57,225 nucleotides of DNA from Oehlia diaphana (lineage: Eukaryota; Glomeromycota; Glomeromycetes; Glomerales; Glomeraceae), in the NCBI GenBank assembly GCA_003833135.1, contig QZLH01000145.1, forward strand, positions 57,199-114,423. Reading direction: 5' to 3'. Made by a program: the position numbers and the translations under genes. Below the pieces are notes generated by a model. The model was not told where the DNA came from. It searched no databases and worked only from the letters and a program-made list of their open reading frames with translations. Below are positions 39,470 through 50,646 of the stretch, in pieces. Numbering within the stretch: the first letter of the stretch is position 1; every line of letters starts with the position of its first letter.

Positions 39470-39926
39470 TTATTGCCATTTTCAGAAATATTGACATTAG
39501 ATTATTAATCATTTCTACAAATCAAATACACTGAACATACACTAAATATAGCAATTAAAATTAAAAAAAAAAATTCCTTTAAAAAGAGCAAAATTAAAAC
39601 TTCAGTAATATATTTTTAGGTAGTATGTATAAAAAAATATATATAAATAATATTATTTACATATATGTATTTACTTGTATTTACTTATATTTGCCAATGT
39701 TCAATGTGTTCAGTGTGTTTGTTTGTGTTCAATGTATGTTCAGTACAAATTTTCATATTTTCAATTTTATTCATATCTAAAAAATAATAAAAATAGTTTT
39801 TATATAAAGTTATATATGAATACTTCAAGTTTGCATAATTTTTTGTATGTGTTCATGGTGTGTTTAATATGTTCAATATAAATGGTCAAAATTTCAGATT
39901 GTTAACATTTCTGAAAATGGCAATAA
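39470..39926. repeat. MITE-like foldback element with 20-bp terminal inverted repeats
   Basis: Left end TATTGCCATTTTCAGAAAT (39471-39489) is the exact reverse complement of 39907-39925, and one more base on each side also pairs. Further inward the arms stay related (ACTGAACATACACTAA on the left against repeated GTTCAATGTG/TGTTCA words on the right). About 457 bp, no protein. Target duplication not clear. Confidence 0.7.
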
Positions 39927-40876
39927 TAAAATAAATAAAATTGCTAGTTTTTTTTAATTATCATATAGTATTATAAAATATGTTTTTATTGGTCAATTAT
40001 TTTAATAAAAAAACAAATTTTAAATTTATAATTTATTAATCTAACTGAAATATGAAAATTGAATTTATAACTTTATATTATCTTAGTAATATAATTTTAT
40101 TTAATTAAAAAGATAAGTAATAAATTTAAAAAAAAATTTTAAGATAAAATTTGTTATTATATTAAATAGTTTCTAATTATACTATTGAATAGCTTTTAGA
40201 TTTTTTTTACTAATATTTTAATTGAATTTTTAATAGTATTTCACATGAATTAAACTATTCCTTTGCAGATTTAATTTGATTCTAATTCAAGGAAAGGATG
40301 TATCATATATGAATAGCATCTTTAATATAAATTATATGGCAAATTTTCTGTATATAATAATAATATAAACAAATAAGATTTGCCATAATTTCTGCAAAAT
40401 TATAAGAAATTATGGAAATTATAAGAAATTATGCTAATCAAAAAATGCTATTTATATTAACAAAATAAAAAAAATTGGATATTAAAAAGATAAAAAATGG
40501 TCAATCTATTATTCCAATATAAAATATCAGTACATTATATTATATTAATATAATAGTACTTTATGTCTTAATAAGCAAAGTTTTAAATATATTATATATA
40601 TATATATAAAATAAAATAATGTTTTTTTAAACAGTTAATATGTTACTTTACATTTTTATAAACATGGTTTTGTTCATGCGAAAAACTCAGCTTATACAAA
40701 CACTACTATTCTATATTTTATTGTTTTATTAAACATAAAAACTATGAAATATTATAATTTTATTAAGTACTAGCCATTGAACCCATTACTCCACAACATC
40801 AGATAAACACATATGTGATCAGTACGACCTATGATGGTTAAATGTTATATGTAATTTTATACAGTCTTTCGGGCGC
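39927..40876. other. AT-rich gene-poor spacer
   Basis: No coding region or RNA gene seen; runs of (TA)n near 40590-40606. Confidence 0.5.
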
Positions 40877-40990
40877 ACAGGTGTAAATTCATAGTCTAAA
40901 CGTTACGGATATACAGGTATAAATTGTAGTCTAAATGTTATGGGAATACAAATATAAATATGTAATCTAAATATGACTGTCACACAGGAA
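40877..40990. repeat. Degenerate tandem repeat, about 36-bp period, three copies
   Basis: Units begin at 40877, 40913, 40948 and a partial one at 40984, each starting ACAGGTRTAAATT-like and containing TAGTCTAAAYGTTA. Copies have diverged by several substitutions. Confidence 0.65.
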
Positions 40991-41375
40991 AACAATTATT
41001 ATATAGTAGATTTAGCAAAGTTGTAAAGTTTAAAAGAATTTTTTTCTTGTGCAAAAAATCAAGTCACTTTTTAGATAATGATTTACTAATAAAAATGATT
41101 GACATATATCCTACTTTTAATTTAAACTCAATTCAAACTTTAAAAATATTATCTTACAATTTAAAAATTTGATTTTAATAAATTTTTTTTAATCAATAAC
41201 TCTTTTTATTCTAATTAATATAAAAAAATATTCATTGAAATTAGACTGTCAAATTAAAAATTATTTACAAAAAATGTTTTTACCTTATAAGTCAATCAGA
41301 ATTACACTGCATTATAAATTGATTTATGCAAAAAACTAATCAACTATTAATTATATTAATTATATTCTAATTATA
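40991..41375. other. AT-rich spacer before the foldback element
   Basis: No gene or repeat structure recognised in this stretch. Confidence 0.4.
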
Positions 41376-41547
41376 CACTGGTAAAAAAATGATTTATCTT
41401 ACACATATCTTACACATATCGGGTACTCAAAATGTAAAAAATCATATACAAATAATACACATATCATACACATATCGGGTATTAATATATATATCATACA
41501 TATATCAGGTACCTGATAGGTATACAATATATATAAGTACCCGATGT
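41376..41547. repeat. First 172 bp of a foldback element, interrupted by the gap
   Basis: Identical, as read by eye, to 42082-42253, starting CACTGGTAAAAAAATGATTT. It stops abruptly at the run of N just past the palindrome centre, as expected when a hairpin-forming sequence ends an assembly contig. Confidence 0.8.
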
Positions 41548-42081
41548 NNNNNNNNNNNNNNNNNNNNNNNNNNNNNNNNNNNNNNNNNNNNNNNNNNNNN
41601 NNNNNNNNNNNNNNNNNNNNNNNNNNNNNNNNNNNNNNNNNNNNNNNNNNNNNNNNNNNNNNNNNNNNNNNNNNNNNNNNNNNNNNNNNNNNNNNNNNNN
41701 NNNNNNNNNNNNNNNNNNNNNNNNNNNNNNNNNNNNNNNNNNNNNNNNNNNNNNNNNNNNNNNNNNNNNNNNNNNNNNNNNNNNNNNNNNNNNNNNNNNN
41801 NNNNNNNNNNNNNNNNNNNNNNNNNNNNNNNNNNNNNNNNNNNNNNNNNNNNNNNNNNNNNNNNNNNNNNNNNNNNNNNNNNNNNNNNNNNNNNNNNNNN
41901 NNNNNNNNNNNNNNNNNNNNNNNNNNNNNNNNNNNNNNNNNNNNNNNNNNNNNNNNNNNNNNNNNNNNNNNNNNNNNNNNNNNNNNNNNNNNNNNNNNNN
42001 NNNNNNNNNNNNNNNNNNNNNNNNNNNNNNNNNNNNNNNNNNNNNNNNNNNNNNNNNNNNNNNNNNNNNNNNNNNNNNNNN
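41548..42081. other. Assembly gap (534 N)
   Basis: A run of N. Reading frames computed through it are artefacts. Its two edges carry the same repeat, so the gap may hide a second element copy or may be a false duplication of one copy. Confidence 0.98.
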
Positions 42082-42360
42082 CACTGGTAAAAAAATGATT
42101 TATCTTACACATATCTTACACATATCGGGTACTCAAAATGTAAAAAATCATATACAAATAATACACATATCATACACATATCGGGTATTAATATATATAT
42201 CATACATATATCAGGTACCTGATAGGTATACAATATATATAAGTACCCGATGTATATATGATATGTGTATTATTTATGTATGATTTTCTACATTTTGAGT
42301 GCCCGATATGTGTAAGATATGTGTAGGATATGTATAGGATAGACCATTTTTTTACCAGTG
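42082..42360. repeat. Complete 279-bp palindromic foldback element
   Basis: Ends are exact inverted repeats: CACTGGTAAAAAAATG at 42082-42097 and CATTTTTTTACCAGTG at 42345-42360. The two halves remain complementary with few mismatches over nearly the full length (ACACATATCTTACACATATC, GGGTACTCAAAATGTA and so on) and meet at TATCAGGTACCTGATA around 42217. No protein, so a MITE or foldback element. Confidence 0.85.
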
Positions 42361-43665
42361 ATAGTACCTTTAGATAATCTTTATTAAAATAACAAATAAA
42401 TTGTAAATTATGCTTACTTTATGTAATTTTTGCTTTTTAATTCAATTTAGCTTTGTTTAATTTTTACAGGATCTTGCTTACTTATAAAATAGATTATTTC
42501 AGATCTAAGATAAAAAATTTCTTTACATATTTTATTATAAAAGGAAATTTTGTTACATTTATTATAATTTTTTTTTTTTAACTAATTAATCAATAGATTT
42601 AAGAAAAAAATAAAGGTAAAGATTATTATAATTTTCTACAGTAATCTTTATTAATCTAAAGTAAAGCAAAGAATTATATATTATTTGTATTAATTTTATA
42701 AATATTTTACTCTTTATTTATGCATATAATAAAATTATTTATTGGATAATTACAATATACCATTTATTTTTAATTAGAAAATTATACTGCTTGTTTATTA
42801 ATTTTCTATTTATTCAAAAAATAAACAAACTGTAATGAAAATAAATATAATATAATATAATTTTATTTAACTGAATTTTATAATGACAAAATATCCTTTA
42901 TTTTTTTTGATATTTCAATTAAATTTACTTGTATTTAATTAAGTTTAATTGTTTAATTAAGGTTAATAATTTTACTTTTCACTCTAGACTTCCATTAGTT
43001 ACTGTTTTCTAGTCATAAGTAAATGTAATCCTACTTTTACTATAATTATTTTTTTTTGGTATACTTTTTGCTATCAGTTCTTTAAGAAATATAGTATTAA
43101 TATAATTTTTATAGTCCATTTAAATTAAATTTAATATATTAAAATATATGCCATACTGCTTGCTCTCAGAAAGCATAAAAGTATAAAGAACATAAAGTGT
43201 TTGAAATGTTCAAGATGTAATCATACAAGCCTAAGTTGTATATAAAATTTTCTGATATTCTAGAGGAATGTTGAAATCTAACCTTATGGTATATATAACT
43301 AAGTAAAATTGCATTTAAAAGCCAAGTTAACAGTTTACTACACTACAGAATTTTTCATGATTTTTGACATGTAGAACAATGCTCTATAGCCTTTATATTG
43401 GCAAAAAACTGGAACAAAATTAGGTTATACTTCAATGATTAGGGTTAGAGAGAGTAGACTTTGCATTCATTTATTAAAAGTCTTTTTAAGTGCCATTTTA
43501 AGGCATTCCTGGTATATTTCAAAAATAAGTCATGCAGGAAGGTCTTATCATTGGAAGGTTAGTTTATATTTTTCATTGCCTATTTAAGAGTAATATCTAA
43601 ATACTCATCAATTTCTTAATTCTTACTATATTATAAGTTAATTTATTTGTTTTTCTATTATTGCA
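42361..43665. other. AT-rich spacer downstream of arl2
   Basis: No gene seen. The segment 42520-42610 resembles 26530-26620 (dispersed repeat). The stretch 43160-43560 is slightly less AT-rich but has no long ORF. Confidence 0.45.
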
Positions 43666-44499
43666 TTAATCTAATAAGTATATTCTAGATGCTATATCAC
43701 TAACAATCCAATCCATTCCACGAAGCAAATTTTCACCCGTAACTGCACTACAGGCTTGAATAGCCCAATGATGTGTTATAATAGAATCAAGTTCAAGACC
43801 CTAAAGACCAAATAAAGTCAACAATTTGTTTGAAAAAAATTAACCAGATTAATTTTACTATACCTCTCGAATTTGTTTATCAGTTAAAGCTCCTGGAAGA
43901 TCCTGTTTGTTAGCAAAAACCAACAATGAAGCTCCCGCTAAACGCTACAATTCATTCAGAAAAAAAAAAGATTTTCATGAATATTTACGTAGTTATACTT
44001 TAAATAAATAATTGCTAGCTTACTTCTTCTAATAATAATGTTTTTAATTCAACTTTTGTATCTTCCAATCTCATCCTATCGGCACTATCTACAACCCAAA
44101 TCACGCCATCAGTTTGTTCAAAATAATTGCGCCAATAAGTTCTAATAGATTTTTGTCCACCAACATCAAATACATGTAACTTGTACCTAAATTGCATACA
44201 AAATTATTGAGCATTTTTTTACTAGATAAATTTACGAAAAAAGACAATTACCCGTTATGTTCTAATGTTTTAATATTGAAACCTAAAGTAGGTGAAATTT
44301 TATCAATATCCTCACCATTTAACCGTTTTAATATGGTGGTTTTACCAGCATTGTCTAAACCACTATAAAAATAAATATGATATCAATATGCTTGATAAAA
44401 TTAAAGGCTTAAATACTTTATGGTTTCGCTCACAGTACTAGTAATCTCATCTCCTTTTCTTTTTGACGAATTTTTCGTAAAATCGATAATAGTCCCATT
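43666..44499 (-). CDS. arl2: Arf-like GTPase Arl2, with an apparent frameshift in exon 1
   Basis: Five exons: 44499-44434, 44362-44252, 44186-44024, 43944-43864, 43800-43666. The mature protein should have about 184 aa. G1 GLDNAGKTT, switch [23 protein letters not shown]4 [11 protein letters not shown] and G5 CSAVTG are intact, and the order [13 protein letters not shown] ... [15 protein letters not shown] identifies Arl2, a regulator of tubulin cofactor D, mitochondria and lipidated-protein release. Exon 1 is 66 nt, but joining to GLDNAGKT needs 65 (or 68): an A6 run (minus strand, 44460-44465) has one A too many compared with the family reading [12 protein letters not shown]. Either a sequencing error or a real lesion; starting at the internal ATG (MRLLVL) would drop the N-terminal helix. 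Confidence 0.88.
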
Positions 44500-44763
44500 T
44501 TGAATACTACTTTAATGATATAGAAACTCAAATAAAGAGGAAAATTCGACCGATAATTTTATTGTTCGTAAAGTCGTAAAAAAACTGCGGAACAAACAAA
44601 ATATCGATCATCTACCATTTTAACAATAACAAGTGCGCAGTCGTAAATAATCACCGAAACATATAAAAGCGAGTTCGTTGATTATGAATCAATTCGAATT
44701 CTTTTTTTCTTTTTTTTTAAAGTTGGTTCAACCTCTACGTAAAGTAAAAAATTTTGACATATA
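44500..44763. promoter_or_regulatory. Bidirectional promoter (arl2 / rad4)
   Basis: 264 bp between divergent start codons. TATAAAAG at 44662-44669 lies about 95 bp upstream of the rad4 ATG. Confidence 0.5.
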
Positions 44764-47700
44764 ATGAGTCTCCGAAGATCAGCACGTATCGCTAATAAGA
44801 ATAAGCCCAATGGGAGTGTTGAGCAACTTGTTGAGACTTCAAAAAGAAAATCAAAATCAAAAAAAAGTGTTGATATCACTGTTGTGCCACCTTCTGGAAC
44901 AAGCACCTCAATTAATAACATTAGTAATATTGTCGAAGAAGAAATGACGGGTGTACTTATAACTCCTGTCGAGACTCCTGCTGAAACGTTTATTGATAAG
45001 GGAAAGTCAAAAGAGAACTTTTTATCATTAATCGATAATACTTCTATTAATAAAGGCAAGTCAAAGGAAATTTTTCAACATTCCGATGGCTCTAAAAGCA
45101 TTTTTGAGCCCATCGACTCTTCCTGGTTGCGAAAAAGAAAATCAGCGATGAAACACAATGAGTCGAGTGATATTGAGTCTCTGGAGAACCAAGAATTTCA
45201 AGATAATCCAGTTCATTATATAAATGAAGATAATGATAGTGATGATTGGGAAGAAATAGACCTTTCTACATGTCAAGGTATAGCATAATTCAGTCAAACA
45301 AATTGCTATATTAAGAAAATATTTTTGATGCAATTTCTTTCGTTTTTAGATCAACTTGATGATCTTTCTGAGTCTAAGCCACTCCCGAATAAAACTATTC
45401 AAATTACTTTTGAGAAGCCTAAGATACAATACAAGTATTGTATTTTAGCTTTTCTAAATAATATTTATTTATTATGATTATTATGATTATGTATTTTACA
45501 TAATTTTCCTGTCAGAAATTAATATTGTGAAATAATTTAATTATATCAGAGCTCGAGGTATCACTAAAATTGAGCGAGCTATTCGACAAAATGTACACAA
45601 AGCCCACTTGTTAGCCCTACTCGCCCATGGTATGATTAGGAATAAATGGTGTAATGATGAAATGACACAGGCACTTATCGTTCATTTTGAGTATTGAGTA
45701 TTTTGGACCATTTTATCTTATCAGAGGAAGTTTATACTTATTTGATATTTTTATAGGCAATAGCACTCTCTTTAATTGAGTATGACCTACAAGCGCTTTT
45801 TGACAAGGCTTTGGTAAAAGTTGACGTCAAACACGCTAACATTCTAATTATAGCCTTACAAGATTTGTGTAAATGGTGGAAGAATTATTTTGTAATTACA
45901 AAACCTGGAATTCGAAATAGAGCATATCATGAATTTGGAGAGAACAATGAGGGGAAGATTACCGAGGTATTAATCAATTTTTAATTGCTTTTATTTTTTG
46001 CTCAATACTGACAAAATTATTTAAATTAGGATGATGAATCATTTTCTGATTGTTTAACATCTATCAATGTATTTCGGAGGAGTATTAGTGTTGGTGAAGG
46101 AAGTCGTGATACTTCTGCACAGTTATTTGTTGCTGTGTTACGTTCCTTAGGAATACCTGCACGATTAGTATGTTCTTTACAAGCAGTATCATTTAAATTA
46201 GCACGTAAAAACGAGGGTTATACTACTCGGAAAAGGGATAATGATTTAGATTACAAGGGTTCAACAAGTAGTAGCATGAATGAAGAAGCCCAGAGAACAC
46301 TTGGACTTGGAAAATATAAACTTGGTGCAAAAGGGAAGAATCGTAGTAGCAGTAAATCAAAGAGAGAGCAAAGTGATGACGATGAAGATTATAATTCTCC
46401 ATTTAAACAATCTCGTGTTGATCGCTTGCGTAAGTCAAGTAGTGTATTAAAAAACACTCTTAAGAGAGATAATAGTAATGGTAAGTACTGATAATATTTA
46501 TGCGTATGTTTTAGATATATTTTAACTTTTCAGTATGTTCAAGGCTTGCAAAATTCAAATGCGCCGCCAATATTCTGGTGTGAGGTTTATTTTGCAGCTT
46601 ATAAAAAATGGGTTTGTATAGATCCAGTTCGTGCATTGGTGAATTCACCACAAGCAATGGAACCTGCGTCTAATGACATGGATAATGTTATGGCTTACGT
46701 AGTTGCATTTGAACAAGGTAATTCAGTTACTTTGACTATATTACTGAACTGAAACTAATAAATAATGAAATAGATGGTTATATAAAAGATGTGACGCGTC
46801 GATATGCTTCACAATGGGGAGCGCGGACGCGAAAATTAAGAGTGCCTGTCACCAAGGACGGTTATGATTGGTGGCACGAAACATTGTCTTATTTCGCACG
46901 TCCGTATGAAAGGGTATTTATTATTTTTTATATTCCGTAATATTTAACAATTATTACAATTATTAAATTTTGTTTTGTTATTAACATAGAAACAAGATAA
47001 TGAAGAAGATGCTCATTTACATAAATTGGAAGTTTCTGAACGTATGCCAACTTCTATTGGTGCTTTCCACAACCATCCTTTGTATGTAAGATACGTGCTT
47101 AGTATGTAATAATAATTTATCTAATAATAAAATATCTGTAATATTATATTAATTAGGTATGCTCTTGAACGTCATTTGAAGAAGTTTGAAATAATTCATC
47201 CAAAGCAACCAATAATAGGGAATATTCGTGGTGAACCAATATATCCACGCAAGAATGTTAAACAAGTATGCTACTGAAAACGAAAAGAGATAACTTTTGT
47301 TTTGGAGGATTATTATACTTAAGTCCTTTTCTTTCTAGTTACATACAGCTGAAACTTGGTTAAGAGAAGGTCGACAAGTTAAGGTAAAAAAAAATATTTT
47401 ATATATTTCTTTCATAATTTTCTAACTTAACTAATTACTTCTTATTTCTTAGATAGGTGAACAACCTTTAAAGCACGTGAAATCGCGTATATATACTTTG
47501 GCGAAACGTCGTGCAGCAAATATGGCTTCATTATATGACGAAGAGCCCCCCGAGTCTGGTTTATATGGTGAATGGCAAACCGAAGAATATATACCTGAAC
47601 CGATAATTGACGTGAGTTACGATTGGTTTCTCTGAATTTTTCAATTATATAAATATTGATAATTTGTTGATGACGGTAAATAGGGTAAGGTACCGAAGAA

Positions 47701-48622
47701 CTCTTATGGTAATGTAAATATGTTTAAGGAAAGCATGTGTCCAATTGGAGGTGTGCATATTCCAAGTAAGTTGATATTTTGCATTTATATATTTGTTATA
47801 TATTCTAGAATATTAATTTGAACTTTGTTTTTAAGTTAATGGAATTGGAAAAATTGCAAAGAAATTTGGTGTCGACTACGGAGATGCTGTGGTTAGTTTA
47901 TGATTGTATTTTGTGAATCGGTGAACTTTATTTGTCTATTAAAAGCTTATAATATTTTATCTTCTTAGGTTGGCTTTGATTTCCAAGCTCGTCGATGTGT
48001 TCCAGTAATTCATGGAATTGTAGTTGCGAAGGAGCATGAAACAATGTTACTTGAGGTAAGTCGTATTGAGGAATTATCATTGAACCTATTATTATTTTAA
48101 TTTTTTTGTCGTGGGCAGGCATGGCATGAATATGCAAGTCACGTTGAAGCAATGAATGATGCAAAGCGAGAAAGAGAAGTTTTGACAAGATGGAGGAGAC
48201 TAATTATGGGAGTGCAAATTCGAATGAGATTATACAATGATTATGTAAAACAGGATTCATCTGATATGGAAGAAGGAGAAAGTGAATTTTACCATGGTGA
48301 ATCGGAAGGAGAGAGTGAATTGTATCACGGCGATACTGAAGAAGAAGATAATAATTATTTGGTCAACGTTGTCAACAAGAGTGGATCAAATAAACTAAAT
48401 GAAACTATTGGGGAAAAGACCATTATCGAAAGTAACGACGATAAATCCAATACTAATTTTTCAGATAATATGGATATTGAAGATGATTTTGTACGAATAG
48501 AAGAGAACGATACAAGTACAGAGGGTAGTATTACGTGGGATGATAAGGATGAAGAAATGTATATGGAAGATAAAAATGAAGCTATTAATATAGAAGGTGG
48601 CTTTATACGTGAGAAAGAATAA
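44764..48622 (+). CDS. rad4: Rad4/XPC nucleotide-excision-repair damage sensor
   Basis: About 936 aa from 15 exons: 44764-45277, 45350-45434, 45550-45679, 45757-45966, 46030-46443 or -46480, 46534-46717, 46774-46913, 46990-47081, 47157-47265, 47339-47383, 47453-47611, 47684-47765, 47836-47891, 47969-48055, 48119-48622. Recognises distorted DNA and starts global-genome repair with Rad23. A basic disordered N-terminus (RRSARIANKNKPNG) is followed by the transglutaminase-like domain split by a Lys/Ser linker (SAQLFVAVLRSLGIPARLVCSLQ ... PPIFWCEVYFAAYKKWVCIDP), BHD1-3 (RMPTSIGAFHNHPLYALERHL; WLREGRQVK; NMFKESMCPIGGVHI, VGFDFQARRCVPVIHGIVVA) and an acidic tail with a repeated SEFYHG/SELYHG unit. 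The intron after 46480 has ideal signals but breaks the frame; donor 46444 or loss of one A in an A6 run restores it. Confidence 0.92.
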
Positions 48623-48821
48623 GACATTGATGGTTTTATTGAGTGATGACGGAGACCTTCTAGAATAGATTTTTATTCGTCAATTAAAAAAATTTTTAAA
48701 AATGATCTGCATATTGTATCTAAACAAAATAAAATGTGCTTGTGTATCGTTATTAGTATTTATATATTGAAATCTATAAACTTGTGAAATGTGAACTCTT
48801 TTTTCCCCTTAATCCCATATA
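48623..48821. other. Short tandem intergenic spacer
   Basis: About 200 bp, with AATAAAA at 48728-48734, a plausible polyadenylation signal for rad4. Confidence 0.4.
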
Positions 48822-50213
48822 ATGGCTTCTCGAGGATTTTTTATAATACTAATTATATTTGTAATAATTATATTTTTGATTCATCAAAATAATAATAAAT
48901 TTTTATACGTTAAAAATGATCCAATAAATGGACAAGAACAATCTCACCTTTTAAATAAAGATAAAGAGATTATTTATATAGATTCTTATAATATGACAGA
49001 AGAAAATTTTATAACATATTTACCGCATAGCGGATTTCACAATCAAAGAATATCAGTAGAGAATGCAATATTCTTAGCGTGGCATTTGAATAGAACGTTA
49101 ATATTACCGCCATTAATGTTTTTCAATGGAATACCTCCATTTGGTATGGCTCCATTTGATCAATTATCTCAAAGATTATCTCAATTAAAACCGAATCAAA
49201 ATAATTTTACAGAATGTGATCTTGAAGGAAAACATTGTATTACTGCGAATTATACTTTATATCATTGGGAAGAATTAATGAGTATGAAATGGGTCAAACA
49301 ACATGTAAAGATTGTTCACAGAACAGATTTTTTTGATAAAAATTTATTAAATATTCTGAATATTAAAGAACAGGAAGTTTATTATACAAAATGTGACGTA
49401 AGATATCATCATAGATATTACGATTATTTAAATTCAACAATCGGTTTGGATGAATTTGAAAAAAGAGTTGATTTAGCAAAATTGAAAAGTCGAAAAGAAA
49501 AATTATTTTATCTTGGCAGTTTATATTCGACAAGAAGAGTTGTAAGAGAATTACCTGAAAGTAAAGAATTTTGGAGTAAATTATCAAGAGAATTTATACC
49601 TGATAACCCTATTATAATTAAAATTGTTAATAATATCGTGAAAAAAATTGGGGGAGAAAGAAATTTCTTGGGAGTTCATGCACGATTAGGTAACGAATTT
49701 AGAAGTGATGATAGTTTTAGAGGAGCAGCAAATAAAACAATTGAATCGTTTATATTAAAAATATCAAATGATTATAGAGAATATGAAAATACTTTTAATT
49801 ACGGCAAGAGTACAGAAGTTGCGAAACAAATTAGACAAACTATATTAACATCAACCAAATTAATAGAAACCAATGAAACCTCCTTTTTTGAACAATGTTC
49901 TTCAAAATTTACAAATGATACTTTACCCATAATAATATTTTTAGCTACAGATGCAAAAAGGACTCATAAGTCTCTTGAAATTTTCTTAGAAAAATTTCCC
50001 TGTGTATTTATGTTAGAAGATTTCGAAGAAGATTGTAAACCATTAAATTCATTAGAAAACCCTTTAGATAACGTTAACATGTATAAACATTTAATTCCTT
50101 TAATAGATTTAATGGTATCTTCACAAGGAAGTAGATTTTATGGAACTCCATTTAGTACATTTTCTTTATATGCTATGAGATTAAATAATTTGTTAAATAC
50201 TTATGATAATTAG
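48822..50213 (+). CDS. Type II membrane GDP-fucose O-fucosyltransferase-like protein
   Basis: Single-exon ORF of 463 aa, unusual among its intron-rich neighbours. A signal-anchor helix (about 6-25, FFIILIIFVIIIFLIHQ) is followed by a lumenal domain: YLPHSGFHNQRISVENAIFLAWHLNRTLILPP (about 68-100) is the donor-binding start typical of fungal O-fucosyltransferase-like proteins, FLGVHARLGNEFR (about 284-296) matches their HxRxGD-type motif, and ATDAKRTHKSLEIF plus SSQGSRFYGTPFSTFSLY near the end match the C-terminal motifs. Several N-x-S/T sites fit a Golgi/ER lumenal location. The acceptor substrate is unknown. Lack of introns could reflect retroposition or family-typical structure. Confidence 0.78.
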   Translation: MASRGFFIILIIFVIIIFLIHQNNNKFLYVKNDPINGQEQSHLLNKDKEIIYIDSYNMTEENFITYLPHSGFHNQRISVENAIFLAWHLNRTLILPPLMFFNGIPPFGMAPFDQLSQRLSQLKPNQNNFTECDLEGKHCITANYTLYHWEELMSMKWVKQHVKIVHRTDFFDKNLLNILNIKEQEVYYTKCDVRYHHRYYDYLNSTIGLDEFEKRVDLAKLKSRKEKLFYLGSLYSTRRVVRELPESKEFWSKLSREFIPDNPIIIKIVNNIVKKIGGERNFLGVHARLGNEFRSDDSFRGAANKTIESFILKISNDYREYENTFNYGKSTEVAKQIRQTILTSTKLIETNETSFFEQCSSKFTNDTLPIIIFLATDAKRTHKSLEIFLEKFPCVFMLEDFEEDCKPLNSLENPLDNVNMYKHLIPLIDLMVSSQGSRFYGTPFSTFSLYAMRLNNLLNTYDN

Positions 50214-50646
50214 GCTAATAAATGTACAATCACTTTTAATAAAACGAAAGGAGATTGGCGATTTACGATTTTTTGTCGTTCATCTCGTCTTTCCATATTT
50301 CATATAATTATTCTGAGAAAATATAGTAATTATTATGATCTTTTAAAAAAAACCAAAAAATTTAAGAAATGACGAAAGGATTTTCTCTAGAATATTATTA
50401 CAATATTTCGCAGGTGCATTTGTACAACATTACGTGATAAGTTCTATCAATAGCTATATTTCAATAGGTTATTAGAATTAATCTAATCCTAGAGGCTTTG
50501 AATATTATTCCAATTACATTCTGATAGATAATTTTATTCTTTATTTTTAGAATTTTTTTATAGATAACTTAAGAGTATTATTTTATTTTTTGTATTTTCT
50601 TTAAAAAAAAGAATAAAGCTCTTTTATTTGGTTTTTGAATTTCTTA
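50214..50646. other. Intergenic spacer upstream of arfrp1
   Basis: AT-rich; no gene or repeat recognised. Confidence 0.4.

Noticed and set aside
40876..40990. CRISPR-like array
   Set aside because: Units are contiguous, diverged tandem copies without unique spacers, and the genome is eukaryotic.
41389..42112. Long ORFs across the N run on both strands
   Set aside because: They consist of undetermined bases and contain no real coding sequence.
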